The position numbers and the translations under genes are program-made. A stretch of 44,938 nt of DNA from assembly GCA_030843315.1 (NCBI GenBank), contig JAUUPT010000034.1:1-44938 (forward strand), in the 5' to 3' direction. The notes beneath the pieces were generated by a model. It saw only the letters and a program-made list of their open reading frames with translations, was not told where the DNA came from and ran no database searches. Positions within the stretch are counted from its first letter, which is position 1, and each line of letters starts with the position of its first letter. Of the stretch, positions 16,701 through 25,050 are shown piece after piece. The DNA comes from Bacteroidaceae bacterium. Its GTDB lineage: Bacteria > Bacteroidota > Bacteroidia > Bacteroidales > Bacteroidaceae.

Positions 16701-17954
16701 ATGAAACATTTATTAGTATCGAGTATCTCCATCGTCCTGCTGGCACTGGGCATGACAGGATGCAGTGAAAAACAAGCAGAAAAGCAAGCAGCTTCTGATA
16801 AGTTTGTAACCATTCAGGGGCAAGACCTGATAAAGCCCGACGGCACGAAGCTCTTCATCATGGGTACCAACCTGGGCAACTGGCTGAACCCCGAAGGATA
16901 TATGTTCCGATTCAATAAGACCAACTCGGGACGATTCATCAACGAAATGTTCTGCCAGTTGGTAGGACCGGACTTCACCGCCGACTTCTGGAAGGCATTC
17001 AAGGACAACTATGTGACGCGCGAGGACATTCGCTTTATCAAGGAGACGGGCGCCAACACCATCCGTCTACCGTTCCACTACAAGTTGTTCACGGACGAAG
17101 ACTACATGGGGCTGACCGCCAATCAGGACGGATTTGCCCGCGTGGACAGCCTGGTGAACTGGTGTCGCGAAGCCGACCTCTACCTCATCCTGGATATGCA
17201 CGATGCTCCCGGCGGACAAACGGGCGATAACATCGACGACAGTTACGGCTATCCCTGGCTGTTCGACAGCGAGACAAGCCAGCAACTCTACTGCGACATC
17301 TGGCGCAAGATAGCCGACCACTACAAGAACGAACCGGTCATCCTGGGATATGAGTTGTTCAACGAACCTATCGCCCCCTACTTTGAGAATATGGAAGAGC
17401 TGAACGACAAGTTGGAGTATGTATATAAGAAAGGTGTAGCCGCTATCCGCGAAGTGGACAAAAACCACATCATCCTGCTGGGTGGCTCGCAATGGAACGG
17501 TAACTTCAAACCGTTCAAAGACTCCAAGTTCGATGATAAGATAATGTACACCTGCCACCGCTACGGGGGCGAGCCTACCCAGGCTGCCATCCAGAGCTTC
17601 ATCAACTTCCGCGACAGCGTGAACCGGCCGATGTACATGGGTGAAATAGGTCATAATACGGACGAGTGGCAGGCCGCTTTCTGCCAGACCATGCGTAATA
17701 ATAATATCGGTTACACCTTCTGGCCCTACAAAAAGATGGATGGCTCGTCCTTCGTAGGCATCACCCCGCCGGAAAACTGGGCAAACATCGTGTACTTCTC
17801 CGAAGCGCCGCGTACCACGTATAAAGAGATTCGCGAAGCCCGCCCCGACCAGGCAATGGCACGCAAGGCAATGATGGACTTCATCGAAGCCGCCAAGTTG
17901 AAGAATTGCGTGGTGCAGGAAGGATATATCCAGTCGCTGGGAATGAAGAAATAA
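16701..17954 (+). CDS. Glycoside hydrolase family 5 lipoprotein (cellulase-type)
   Basis: The 417-residue protein starts with a lipoprotein signal (lipobox MTGC, Cys near residue 21). The TIM barrel shows the GH5 markers: GTNLGNWLNPEGYMF near residue 55, ETGANTIRLPFHYK near 115, LDMHDAPGGQTGDN near 165, the acid/base Glu222 in ELFNEPIAP, and the nucleophile Glu315 in MYMGEIGHN. GH5 enzymes cut beta-linked glucans, mannans and related chains. Beside GH30 and GH3, a beta-glucanase role is the best guess; the subfamily could not be set. As a lipoprotein it may sit at the cell surface or face the periplasm. It is the second gene of the glycosidase unit. Confidence 0.9.
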   Translation: MKHLLVSSISIVLLALGMTGCSEKQAEKQAASDKFVTIQGQDLIKPDGTKLFIMGTNLGNWLNPEGYMFRFNKTNSGRFINEMFCQLVGPDFTADFWKAFKDNYVTREDIRFIKETGANTIRLPFHYKLFTDEDYMGLTANQDGFARVDSLVNWCREADLYLILDMHDAPGGQTGDNIDDSYGYPWLFDSETSQQLYCDIWRKIADHYKNEPVILGYELFNEPIAPYFENMEELNDKLEYVYKKGVAAIREVDKNHIILLGGSQWNGNFKPFKDSKFDDKIMYTCHRYGGEPTQAAIQSFINFRDSVNRPMYMGEIGHNTDEWQAAFCQTMRNNNIGYTFWPYKKMDGSSFVGITPPENWANIVYFSEAPRTTYKEIREARPDQAMARKAMMDFIEAAKLKNCVVQEGYIQSLGMKK

Positions 17955-17997
17955 GTGATTCAACAATTAAAACAATAATCATACAAAAGAAAGAACC

Positions 17998-20220
17998 ATG
18001 AAGAAAGTATTATTCGGTTTGGCACTTGCTGTTGTGTTGCCCCTCTCGGCACAACAGAAACCCGTCTATCTGGACGAGGCGCAGCCCATTGAGAAGAGAG
18101 TGGAAGATGCACTGAGTCGCCTCACTCTGAAAGAGAAAGTGGCGATGGTACACGCACAGTCCAAATTCAGCAGTCCGGGCGTGCCCCGCCTGGGCATCCC
18201 TGAATTCTGGATGACCGACGGCCCGCACGGCATCCGCCCCGAAGTATTGTGGGACGAATGGGACCAGGCAGGCTGGACCAACGACTCTTGCGTGGCTTAC
18301 CCGGCATTGACCTGCCTTGCCGCCACCTGGAATCCCGAAATGTCCATGCTCTACGGAAAGAGCATCGGCGAAGAAGCCCGTTATCGTAACAAAACCGTCC
18401 TCCTGGGCCCCGGCGTCAACATCTACCGCACCCCGCTGAACGGACGTAACTTTGAGTATATGGGCGAAGACCCCTATCTGTCGGCACACATGGTGGTGCC
18501 CTACGTACAGGGTGTGCAGATGAACGGCGTAGCCGCCTGCGTGAAGCACTTCGCACTGAACAACCATGAGGTGAACCGCCACACCACCAATGTAATAGTA
18601 GACGACCGCGCGCTGTACGAAATCTACCTGCCCGCCTTCAAGGCTGCTGTGCAGGAAGGTAAGGCATGGGCCATCATGGGCGCTTACAATCTCTACAAAG
18701 GACAGCACGCCTGCCACAACCAATATCTGCTGAACGACATCCTGAAAGGCGAGTGGGGCTTTGACGGAGTGGTAGTTTCCGACTGGGGAGGCGTGCACGA
18801 CACCGACCAGGCCATCACCAACGGAATGGACATGGAGTTCGGAAGCTGGACCAACGGACTCTCTGCCGGCACCAGCAATGCATACGATAATTATTATCTC
18901 GCCCTTCCCTACCTGCAACGCATCCAGGAAGGCAAAGTAGGCACCAAAGAACTGGATGACAAGGTACGCCGCATTCTGCGCCTCGCCTTCCGCACCACAA
19001 TGGACACGAAGCGTCCCTTCGGCGCCCTGCTGTCCGAAGCACACTACGAAGCTGCCCGCCGCATCGGTGAAGAAGGTATCGTGCTGTTGCAGAACAAGAA
19101 CAATGTGCTGCCGATAGACCTGAACAACGCCAAGAAGATTGCCGTAATAGGCGAGAACGCCATCAAGATGATGACCGTAGGCGGTGGCAGTTCTTCCCTA
19201 AAAGTGCAACGCGAGCTTTCTCCGCTGGACGGCATCAAGCAACGTGTAGCAGGCAAGGCCGAGGTAGTTTATGCCCGTGGTTATGTGGGTGATGCAACCG
19301 GCGAATATAACGGTGTAGTGACCGGTCAGAACCTGAAGGATGACCGCACGCCCGAAGAACTGATAGCCGAAGCCGTGAAAGTGGCTGCGGACGCCGACTA
19401 CGTGATCTTCATCGGTGGTTTGAACAAGAGCGACGGACAAGACTGTGAGGATGCCGACCGCAAAGGCATCGAGTTGTCTTACGGACAGGATGCCGTAATC
19501 TCCGCACTGGCAAAAGCAAACAAGAACCTGATTGTAGTAAATATCTCCGGCAATGCCATCGCTATGCCTTGGGTAAACGAAGTCCCCGCCATCGTGCAAG
19601 ACTGGTACCTGGGTTCGGAAGCAGGCAGTGCCCTCGCCGCCATCCTGATGGGCGACGTTAACCCCAGCGGTAAGTTGCCGTTCACCTTCCCCGTGAAGTT
19701 GGAAGATGTTCCGGCTCATATCCTGGGCGAGTACACCGGCGAAAGAAGCAGAGAAATCATAGACATCAAGTACAACGAAAGCATCTTCGTAGGCTACCGC
19801 TGGGCGGACAAGCAGAAGAAGGTGAAACCGCTGTTCCCCTTCGGTCACGGATTGAGCTACACCACCTTTGAATACGGCAAACCGACTGCCGACAGCAAGA
19901 CCATGTCTGCCGACGGAACCCTGACCGTAAAGGTGAACGTAAAGAATACCGGTGCACGCGAAGGCCAGGAAGTCGTTCAGCTGTATATCAGCGACAAGAA
20001 GTCTTCCCTGCCCCGCCCCATCAAGGAGCTGAAAGGCTTCCAAAAGATAAAACTCGCTCCGGGCGAAGCGAAAGAAGTAACCTTCACCATTGACAAAGAA
20101 GCCCTGAGCTTCTTCGACGACGCCCAGCACGCATGGGTAGCCGAACCGGGCAAGTTCGAAGCCATCATTGCCGCTTCCTCTGCCGACATAAAGGGGGTTG
20201 TTCCTTTTGAATTGAAATAA
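17998..20220 (+). CDS. Glycoside hydrolase family 3 beta-glucosidase
   Basis: The 740-residue protein has a signal peptide (MKKVLFGLALAVVLPLSAQQ) and the full GH3 layout. The N-terminal barrel contains RLGIPEFWMTDGPHGIRPE (residues 64-82), the KHFALNNHE substrate loop and the nucleophile Asp262 in VVSDWGGVHD. The alpha/beta sandwich begins with EEGIVLLQNKNNVLP near residue 358 and contains KSDGQDCEDADR near 485. A fibronectin III-like C-terminal domain starts after PFGHGLSYTTFEYG near residue 620. Such periplasmic enzymes release glucose from short beta-glucan oligosaccharides, which would finish the work of the GH30 and GH5 enzymes. It is the last gene of the unit, followed by a hairpin terminator. 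Confidence 0.93.
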   Translation: MKKVLFGLALAVVLPLSAQQKPVYLDEAQPIEKRVEDALSRLTLKEKVAMVHAQSKFSSPGVPRLGIPEFWMTDGPHGIRPEVLWDEWDQAGWTNDSCVAYPALTCLAATWNPEMSMLYGKSIGEEARYRNKTVLLGPGVNIYRTPLNGRNFEYMGEDPYLSAHMVVPYVQGVQMNGVAACVKHFALNNHEVNRHTTNVIVDDRALYEIYLPAFKAAVQEGKAWAIMGAYNLYKGQHACHNQYLLNDILKGEWGFDGVVVSDWGGVHDTDQAITNGMDMEFGSWTNGLSAGTSNAYDNYYLALPYLQRIQEGKVGTKELDDKVRRILRLAFRTTMDTKRPFGALLSEAHYEAARRIGEEGIVLLQNKNNVLPIDLNNAKKIAVIGENAIKMMTVGGGSSSLKVQRELSPLDGIKQRVAGKAEVVYARGYVGDATGEYNGVVTGQNLKDDRTPEELIAEAVKVAADADYVIFIGGLNKSDGQDCEDADRKGIELSYGQDAVISALAKANKNLIVVNISGNAIAMPWVNEVPAIVQDWYLGSEAGSALAAILMGDVNPSGKLPFTFPVKLEDVPAHILGEYTGERSREIIDIKYNESIFVGYRWADKQKKVKPLFPFGHGLSYTTFEYGKPTADSKTMSADGTLTVKVNVKNTGAREGQEVVQLYISDKKSSLPRPIKELKGFQKIKLAPGEAKEVTFTIDKEALSFFDDAQHAWVAEPGKFEAIIAASSADIKGVVPFELK

Positions 20221-20268
20221 ATATCGACGATAGGTTTTTTAGTTATTATCAAAGATTGTGTAAAAGAG

Positions 20269-20296
20269 AAGGGCGCGACCGTGAGGTTACGCCCTT
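20269..20296. terminator. Bidirectional terminator between GH3 and the SDR gene
   Basis: AAGGGCGCGACC and GGTTACGCCCTT form a 12-base stem with two mismatches and a GTGA loop. A-rich sequence precedes and T-rich sequence follows, so it can serve both convergent units. Confidence 0.75.
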
Positions 20297-20335
20297 TTCG
20301 CAATAGGTAATCTTTACTCTTATAACTTACTTGTG

Positions 20336-21151
20336 TTATACTCCGCTGAAAGCACTGAACCCACCGTCAATGGGGAGCAATGCGCCCGTCACGAAGCTGG
20401 CGGCATCGCTGCACAGGAACTGTACGGCGCCATTCAGTTCGTTGATATCGCCGAAGCGTTTCATCGGAGTCTTGGCAAGTACTTTCTTGCTGCGGTCGGT
20501 CAGTGAGCCGTCGGGGTTGATGAGCACGGCACGATTTTGGTCGCCGATGAAGAAACCGGGGGCGATGGCGTTGACGCGGATGCCGTCACCGTACTTCAGT
20601 GCCAGTTCGCTGGCAAGCCATTGGGTGAAGTTGGCTACGGCTGTTTTGGCTGCCGAGTAGCCGGGTACGCGGGTGATGGCGCTGTAAGCAGCCATGGAAG
20701 ATACATTGACGATGCAGCCTTTTCCCTGGCGTGCCATAACTTTGCTGAATACCAGTGAGGGGTAGACGGTTCCGTTCATGTTCAGGTTGGTCACTTTCTC
20801 CCAGCAGGAGATGTCCATGTCGTAGAAGTGCTGGTCGGGAGCCAGTGTAGCACCGGGCATATTGCCGCCGGCAATGTTGAGCAGGATGTCGATACGTCCC
20901 CAGCGGGCAACGATATCTTCCGCCAACTTCTCAAGGCTGGCAATGTCCAGCACATTACCTACAATGCCGATGACATCTTCACCGTAGGCTTTCAGTTCTT
21001 CCACACGTGCATCCAGTTGTTCCTTGCGGATATCTACTGCCACTACGCGGGCTCCTTGCTGCATGAAATTCTTGGCGATGCTTCCGCCTAATACGCCACC
21101 GGCACCTGTGATAACAGCCACTTTGCCGGCAATACTGAATTGTTCGTTCAT
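20336..21151 (-). CDS. SDR-family oxidoreductase, probable fructuronate reductase
   Basis: This 271-residue classical short-chain dehydrogenase has the NAD(P) motif TGAGGVLG (residues 15-22), NIAGG (92-96), catalytic Ser152 in VNVSSMAAYS, and Tyr165/Lys169 in GYSAAKT. Its neighbour 62 bases upstream is uxuA, so the likely reaction is D-fructuronate to D-mannonate, in place of the unrelated long-chain UxuB of E. coli. Residues GGNMPGATLAPDQHFYDMD after the coenzyme fold are seen in SDRs annotated as D-mannonate oxidoreductase. The assignment rests on context and general family resemblance. The enzyme is cytosolic. Confidence 0.85.
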   Translation of the reverse strand: MNEQFSIAGKVAVITGAGGVLGGSIAKNFMQQGARVVAVDIRKEQLDARVEELKAYGEDVIGIVGNVLDIASLEKLAEDIVARWGRIDILLNIAGGNMPGATLAPDQHFYDMDISCWEKVTNLNMNGTVYPSLVFSKVMARQGKGCIVNVSSMAAYSAITRVPGYSAAKTAVANFTQWLASELALKYGDGIRVNAIAPGFFIGDQNRAVLINPDGSLTDRSKKVLAKTPMKRFGDINELNGAVQFLCSDAASFVTGALLPIDGGFSAFSGV

Positions 21152-21213
21152 AGTCTTTTATATTATAAGTTGTCTTTAGCAATGATTATTTAGGGGTCAA
21201 CTCCTCAGGAATA

Positions 21214-22389
21214 TTATTTCCCGTTCATCTCGTCCTGCACTACCGCCATCATGCCGTCTACCTGTGCCAGTGCCAGCATACGGCCGTGGAAGGAGTAGCC
21301 GGGATTGTAGCCCTTGTCTTCATCGCCCAGCATCATACGGCCGTGGTCTACGCGCATGGGCAGTCCGGGGTTCTCTTTCTCGAAGATGCGTATCAGGTCG
21401 ATGAGGTGTCCGCGCCCTTGCAGGTGGGAGCTTTCTATGAAGTTGCCTCCGGGCATGGCTGCCGTACTGCGCAGATGGACGAAATGGGTGCGGCGGGCAA
21501 ACCTCCTGGCCAGTTCGCGGGTATCGTTATGCTCGCCGGCGCTGAGGGAACCGGCACAGAAGGTCAGTCCGTTGTGCGGATTGTCTACCGCGTTCAGGAA
21601 CCAGTCGATATCGGCCTCATCGGTCACGATACGCGGCAAGCCCAGTACCTGGAAGGGAGGATCGTCGGGATGCACGCACATATTCATGCCGTATTCCTCG
21701 CACACGGGCATGATGGCGGAGAGGAAGTAACGCATATTCTCGCGCAGGGCATCACGGTCAATGTCTTTGTAGAGTGCCAGCAGGCTCTTGAACTTGTTCA
21801 CCGGTTCCTTGTCTCCTTCTGTGATGTTGCCGTTGACGAAGCCTTGCGTCTTTACGATGATGGTGTCCACGAGGTCGTGCTTCTCGGCTTCGGTAATCGT
21901 CTTGTCCAGTTCGGCCACCTTTGCCAATTCTTCGGAAGAGTAGTCTTTCTCGGCTCCCTCGCGTTGCAGAATGCGGAGGTCGAAATAAGCAAAGCGAATG
22001 CGGTCGAAGTAAAGCGATGAAGTGCCGTCCGCCCAGGGATGCTGCAAGTCGGTACGTATCCAGTCGATGACCGGCATGAAGTTGTAGCAGATGGTATGTA
22101 CCCCGCACTTGCCCAGGTTGGCAAGGCTCTGCTTGTAGTTCTCTATCAGTTGGTCGCGCTCCGGGCCGGCATATTTGATGGCCTCACACACGGGCAGGCT
22201 TTCTACCACCGACCACCGCAGGCCATACGACTCAATGTACTGCTTCAAGTCATTGATGGCCTCTACCGTCCACACTTCACCATTGGGCACATCGTGCAGG
22301 GCGGTGACGATGCCTTCCACTCCTATCTGCCGGAGCATATCCAGCGTTATTTTATCCTTCTTACCGAACCAACGCCAAGTCTTTTCCAT
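21214..22389 (-). CDS. uxuA: Mannonate dehydratase
   Basis: The 391-residue protein matches UxuA from its first residues (MEKTWRWFGKKDKITLDMLR), through GVEGIVTALHDVPNGEVW, to MCVHPDDPPFQVLGLPRIV and MRVDHGRMM. These hold the His, Cys and Asp residues that bind the Fe/Mn ion in a xylose-isomerase-like barrel. It dehydrates D-mannonate to 2-keto-3-deoxygluconate in hexuronate breakdown. Length is usual for the family. It is the first gene of a unit with the SDR and is transcribed away from the AraC-type gene, its probable regulator. Confidence 0.96.
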   Translation of the reverse strand: MEKTWRWFGKKDKITLDMLRQIGVEGIVTALHDVPNGEVWTVEAINDLKQYIESYGLRWSVVESLPVCEAIKYAGPERDQLIENYKQSLANLGKCGVHTICYNFMPVIDWIRTDLQHPWADGTSSLYFDRIRFAYFDLRILQREGAEKDYSSEELAKVAELDKTITEAEKHDLVDTIIVKTQGFVNGNITEGDKEPVNKFKSLLALYKDIDRDALRENMRYFLSAIMPVCEEYGMNMCVHPDDPPFQVLGLPRIVTDEADIDWFLNAVDNPHNGLTFCAGSLSAGEHNDTRELARRFARRTHFVHLRSTAAMPGGNFIESSHLQGRGHLIDLIRIFEKENPGLPMRVDHGRMMLGDEDKGYNPGYSFHGRMLALAQVDGMMAVVQDEMNGK

Positions 22390-22431
22390 ACTGTTCTGAT
22401 ATTTTGTTTGTTATTTATCGAGTTCCGGGTA

Positions 22432-22439
22432 CAAAGTTA
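22432..22439 (-). promoter_or_regulatory. -7 box for the uxuA unit
   Basis: On the minus strand this reads TAACTTTG, matching TAnnTTTG, 42 bases upstream of the uxuA ATG at 22389. Confidence 0.55.
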
Positions 22440-22466
22440 CGCATTAGAATCATTGCTGTATATGTG

Positions 22467-22474
22467 TATCTTTG
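22467..22474 (+). promoter_or_regulatory. Distal -7 box for the AraC-type gene
   Basis: TATCTTTG matches TAnnTTTG. It lies 27 bases from the opposite-facing uxuA box, so the two promoters share control space. Confidence 0.45.
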
Positions 22475-22527
22475 CAAAAACTATGCGGATTCTTGCGTAT
22501 GATAGTGCGTTTTACGTTCTCTTTGGT

Positions 22528-22535
22528 TACATTTG
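22528..22535 (+). promoter_or_regulatory. Proximal -7 box for the AraC-type gene
   Basis: TACATTTG matches TAnnTTTG, 25 bases before the ATG at 22561. Two boxes for one gene suggest either tandem promoters or one false match. Confidence 0.4.
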
Positions 22536-22560
22536 CATACGAACTGAATATTAGGAGTCT

Positions 22561-23427
22561 ATGCGGCAGATCATAAACGAGAAGTTGCCGATATCGGAAG
22601 CTAACCCGATTAAGGCGCGGTATTACGACTATGAATGTTTCACCTATCCGTGGCACTTTCATAGCCAGTACGAGATTATTTATATGAAGGAGGGCTTCGG
22701 ACGTTGCTTTGTAGGCGATTGCATCGAAGAGTTCTCTGCGGGCGACTTGATTCTGTTCGGAACAAACCTGCCACACTATATGCGGAGCGATGATACCTTC
22801 TGCAACGGGCAGTCCGAACTGCGTACGAAGGGCACTATCATCCAGTTCGAGCAAAACTTTATGGAATACTCCATCGAACATTATCCGCAGTTCCATCAGA
22901 TAAGAACTTTACTGGAGGAAGCTGAAAGGGGCATCCGCTTTCCGAAACAGGACGACACCCGACTGGGTGAAGCGGCCTACGGTTTTCCCGCGTTGAAAGG
23001 CTTCAACCAGATTACCCAACTGCTGGATTTATTGCAGGAGATGGCGAATGCGCCTTCGAGAAAGGTACTGGCAAGCCCGCATTACAGCGAGAAGTTTCCC
23101 GCTATGGGCGACAAGCGGATTGATAAAATCATCTCCTTTATTAATAGCAACTACACCCGCAAGCTGCGGTTGGACGAGATTGCAGAGAAGGCGAATATGA
23201 ACTCCACCGCCTTCTGCCGCTACTTCAAAGAAAACACCGGAAAAACGCTGCTGCAATATGTGATGGAGATGCGTGTGGGATATGCCTGCAAGTTGTTGGC
23301 GGTGGGAAATATGGATATATCACAGATCGCCCTGGAGTGTGGCTTCGACTCCATCACCCACTTCAACCGCACCTTCAAGCAATGGACACAGCTTACTCCT
23401 ACTCAGTATCGGAACAATATGTTTTGA
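22561..23427 (+). CDS. AraC-family transcriptional regulator
   Basis: The 288-residue protein has a cupin-type N-terminal sensor (about residues 20-90, with FTYPWHFHSQYEIIYMKEG and SAGDLILFGTNLPHYMRS) and a C-terminal AraC DNA-binding domain (about residues 185-285). The double helix-turn-helix is seen in LRLDEIAEKANMNSTAFCRY and ISQIALECGFDSITHFNRTF. Such proteins bind a small sugar or acid through the cupin and act on nearby promoters. It is divergent from uxuA, so control of hexuronate breakdown is the simplest role. It ends 7 bases before the stop codon of the convergent wbqC-like gene. Confidence 0.92.
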   Translation: MRQIINEKLPISEANPIKARYYDYECFTYPWHFHSQYEIIYMKEGFGRCFVGDCIEEFSAGDLILFGTNLPHYMRSDDTFCNGQSELRTKGTIIQFEQNFMEYSIEHYPQFHQIRTLLEEAERGIRFPKQDDTRLGEAAYGFPALKGFNQITQLLDLLQEMANAPSRKVLASPHYSEKFPAMGDKRIDKIISFINSNYTRKLRLDEIAEKANMNSTAFCRYFKENTGKTLLQYVMEMRVGYACKLLAVGNMDISQIALECGFDSITHFNRTFKQWTQLTPTQYRNNMF

Positions 23428-23434
23428 AGTAACT

Positions 23435-24076
23435 CTAAGCCGGGGTGATACTTTGCTGCAATACCAGCAGGCTCTCCGGCCCCATATTGAACAGCAGGTC
23501 GATGATGCTGAGATTAGGCAGAAAGCCGAGTCTCTCCTGGAACACCTGGTAGTAGGGTTGCGGCACGAACTCCGTATCTTCCAGGCGGAAGTCTTTCTTG
23601 GGATGGATGCGCTCGCGGAAGTCCGCTTCATCCGCAGTGAATGCCGTGCGATATTCGGCAGTGCACTCCATATCGGGCTGTATATCTATCAGCGAGCAGA
23701 CGAGACGGCACAATTCTTCGTTGAAATCGACCAAAAACTCGTATTTCTGTTCGTAGAAAGGGCGGAAGTCATCTTTGTAATATTCAAAGAAAGGGGTATG
23801 GTTATAAGCAGATTCAATGGCATTCCAGTGCAGGTGCCGCCAGTTGCCATGGTCGGATATGCGGATGTCGCGCATCGGGCATTTCAGGGAATCGGGCTTG
23901 ACGGTGGGAATGGAGAGAGCCAACTCGCCGTCCGGCGCAGCAATGGTACAGCGGTTGCGGTAAGTTTGCTTCATGTAATGGTCGTGTTGCTCGATGAACA
24001 CTTTGTCATAAGCCAATAGTTTCGTGTAATATTCTACGGGCGCCAGATAGGCGGAAGAAAGGAATGCTGTTTTCAT
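23435..24076 (-). CDS. WbqC-family protein
   Basis: The 213-residue cytosolic protein shows the WbqC-like pattern: a start close to FLSSAYLAPVEYYTKLLAYD, QTYRNRCTIAAPDGELALSI near residues 36-55, RDIRISDHGNWRHLHWNAIE near 69-88, and IIDLLFNMGPES near the end. The family is found in surface polysaccharide gene sets and in Bacteroides core genomes, but its reaction is not established. It is the last gene of the dapB/lepB unit, 23 bases after the second signal peptidase-like gene. Confidence 0.85.
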   Translation of the reverse strand: MKTAFLSSAYLAPVEYYTKLLAYDKVFIEQHDHYMKQTYRNRCTIAAPDGELALSIPTVKPDSLKCPMRDIRISDHGNWRHLHWNAIESAYNHTPFFEYYKDDFRPFYEQKYEFLVDFNEELCRLVCSLIDIQPDMECTAEYRTAFTADEADFRERIHPKKDFRLEDTEFVPQPYYQVFQERLGFLPNLSIIDLLFNMGPESLLVLQQSITPA

Positions 24077-24099
24077 TTACTATCTTATTATTTAATCCC

Positions 24100-25035
24100 T
24101 TACCTGACCAGCGTCCACATTCTGTCCCAGCGATAACCGCTGAAAATCCCTGTCCCCCTCTCTTTGGAGAACCATATCACCGTTGCCTTGCCGATGACAT
24201 GGTCTTGGGGGACAAAACCGAAAAGGCGGGAATCGGAAAGATTGATGGAGTTATTGGCACCTACCCAATAGTAGTCTTTGGTGAAATAACAGTGCTGCAC
24301 GGGCTTGCCTTCCACATAAAGGGTATCGTTCTTGATTTCGGCCTGCTTATTCTCGTGCAATACCAGCGTGTTCCGCAGCAACGTCCTGTTCCAGGGATAG
24401 ACACGCACCGCTTTCCCTTTACGGGGAACAACCAGCGGCTTCAGCGCCTCTATGGAGTCTTCCTTAGCAAGAGGCTCTATCCAGCAATGTCCATTCATGG
24501 CCTGCTCCAGCAGATAGTATTCGTAACGGCTGAAACTGCGTACATTCTTCACGGAGTCTTGCCCCAGCAACCTGTTGGGACTGATGGAAAGGATAGACAG
24601 CAAAGAATCCAACTGATTCTCCTTCTGCTTGGGATAGGAATAGAGAAACTTCTGGTCGGGCGCATTCTTCTCGGAAGGGACGACGGAGAAAAGCGAGTCT
24701 ATTAATAAGGTATCTCCCGGAGTGCCGATGCAACGGCTGATGAAAACTTCCCGCCGGTCGATGGTCGGTTCCGATAGATTGGCAGGGTTATTGAACACCA
24801 GGATATCGTCTTTTTGCACCGGGCTGTCTGCCCAGCGGTGATATCCCCACAGCTTCATGAAGGGCAAGCGCAGCCCATAACTCCATTTGTTTACAAGGAT
24901 GCGCTCGCCACAATATAGCGAATTCTCCATGCCGGAAGAGGGAATGAGATAGGTAGTCGCAACGCAACCTCGAAGCAATACCACAGCGAGTATCACTCCG
25001 CCTATTGCACTTGCTGTCTTCCACCTTCTCTTCAT
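24100..25035 (-). CDS. S26 signal peptidase-like protein lacking catalytic residues
   Basis: This 311-residue protein is clearly of the type I signal peptidase family: one membrane helix (about residues 9-29), box B LIPSSGMENSLYCGE (30-44), box D SRCIGTPGDTLLID (100-113) and a box E-like stretch VGANNSINLSDSRLFGFVPQ near 253-272. The catalytic Ser that precedes Met in box B is replaced by Gly35, and the catalytic Lys of the usual KR-x-x-G-x-P-G-D motif is replaced by Ser100. The GDNRxNSxDSR motif has also decayed to GANNSINLSDSR. The frame is intact, so it is kept under selection, perhaps as a partner or regulator of the active LepB encoded 15 bases upstream. It is unlikely to be a working peptidase. 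Confidence 0.88.
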   Translation of the reverse strand: MKRRWKTASAIGGVILAVVLLRGCVATTYLIPSSGMENSLYCGERILVNKWSYGLRLPFMKLWGYHRWADSPVQKDDILVFNNPANLSEPTIDRREVFISRCIGTPGDTLLIDSLFSVVPSEKNAPDQKFLYSYPKQKENQLDSLLSILSISPNRLLGQDSVKNVRSFSRYEYYLLEQAMNGHCWIEPLAKEDSIEALKPLVVPRKGKAVRVYPWNRTLLRNTLVLHENKQAEIKNDTLYVEGKPVQHCYFTKDYYWVGANNSINLSDSRLFGFVPQDHVIGKATVIWFSKERGTGIFSGYRWDRMWTLVR

Positions 25036-25050
25036 CCGGCTACCGATTGT

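Noticed and set aside
13467..20220. Canonical polysaccharide utilisation locus
   Set aside because: No SusC or SusD homologue lies in or beside the cluster within the window.
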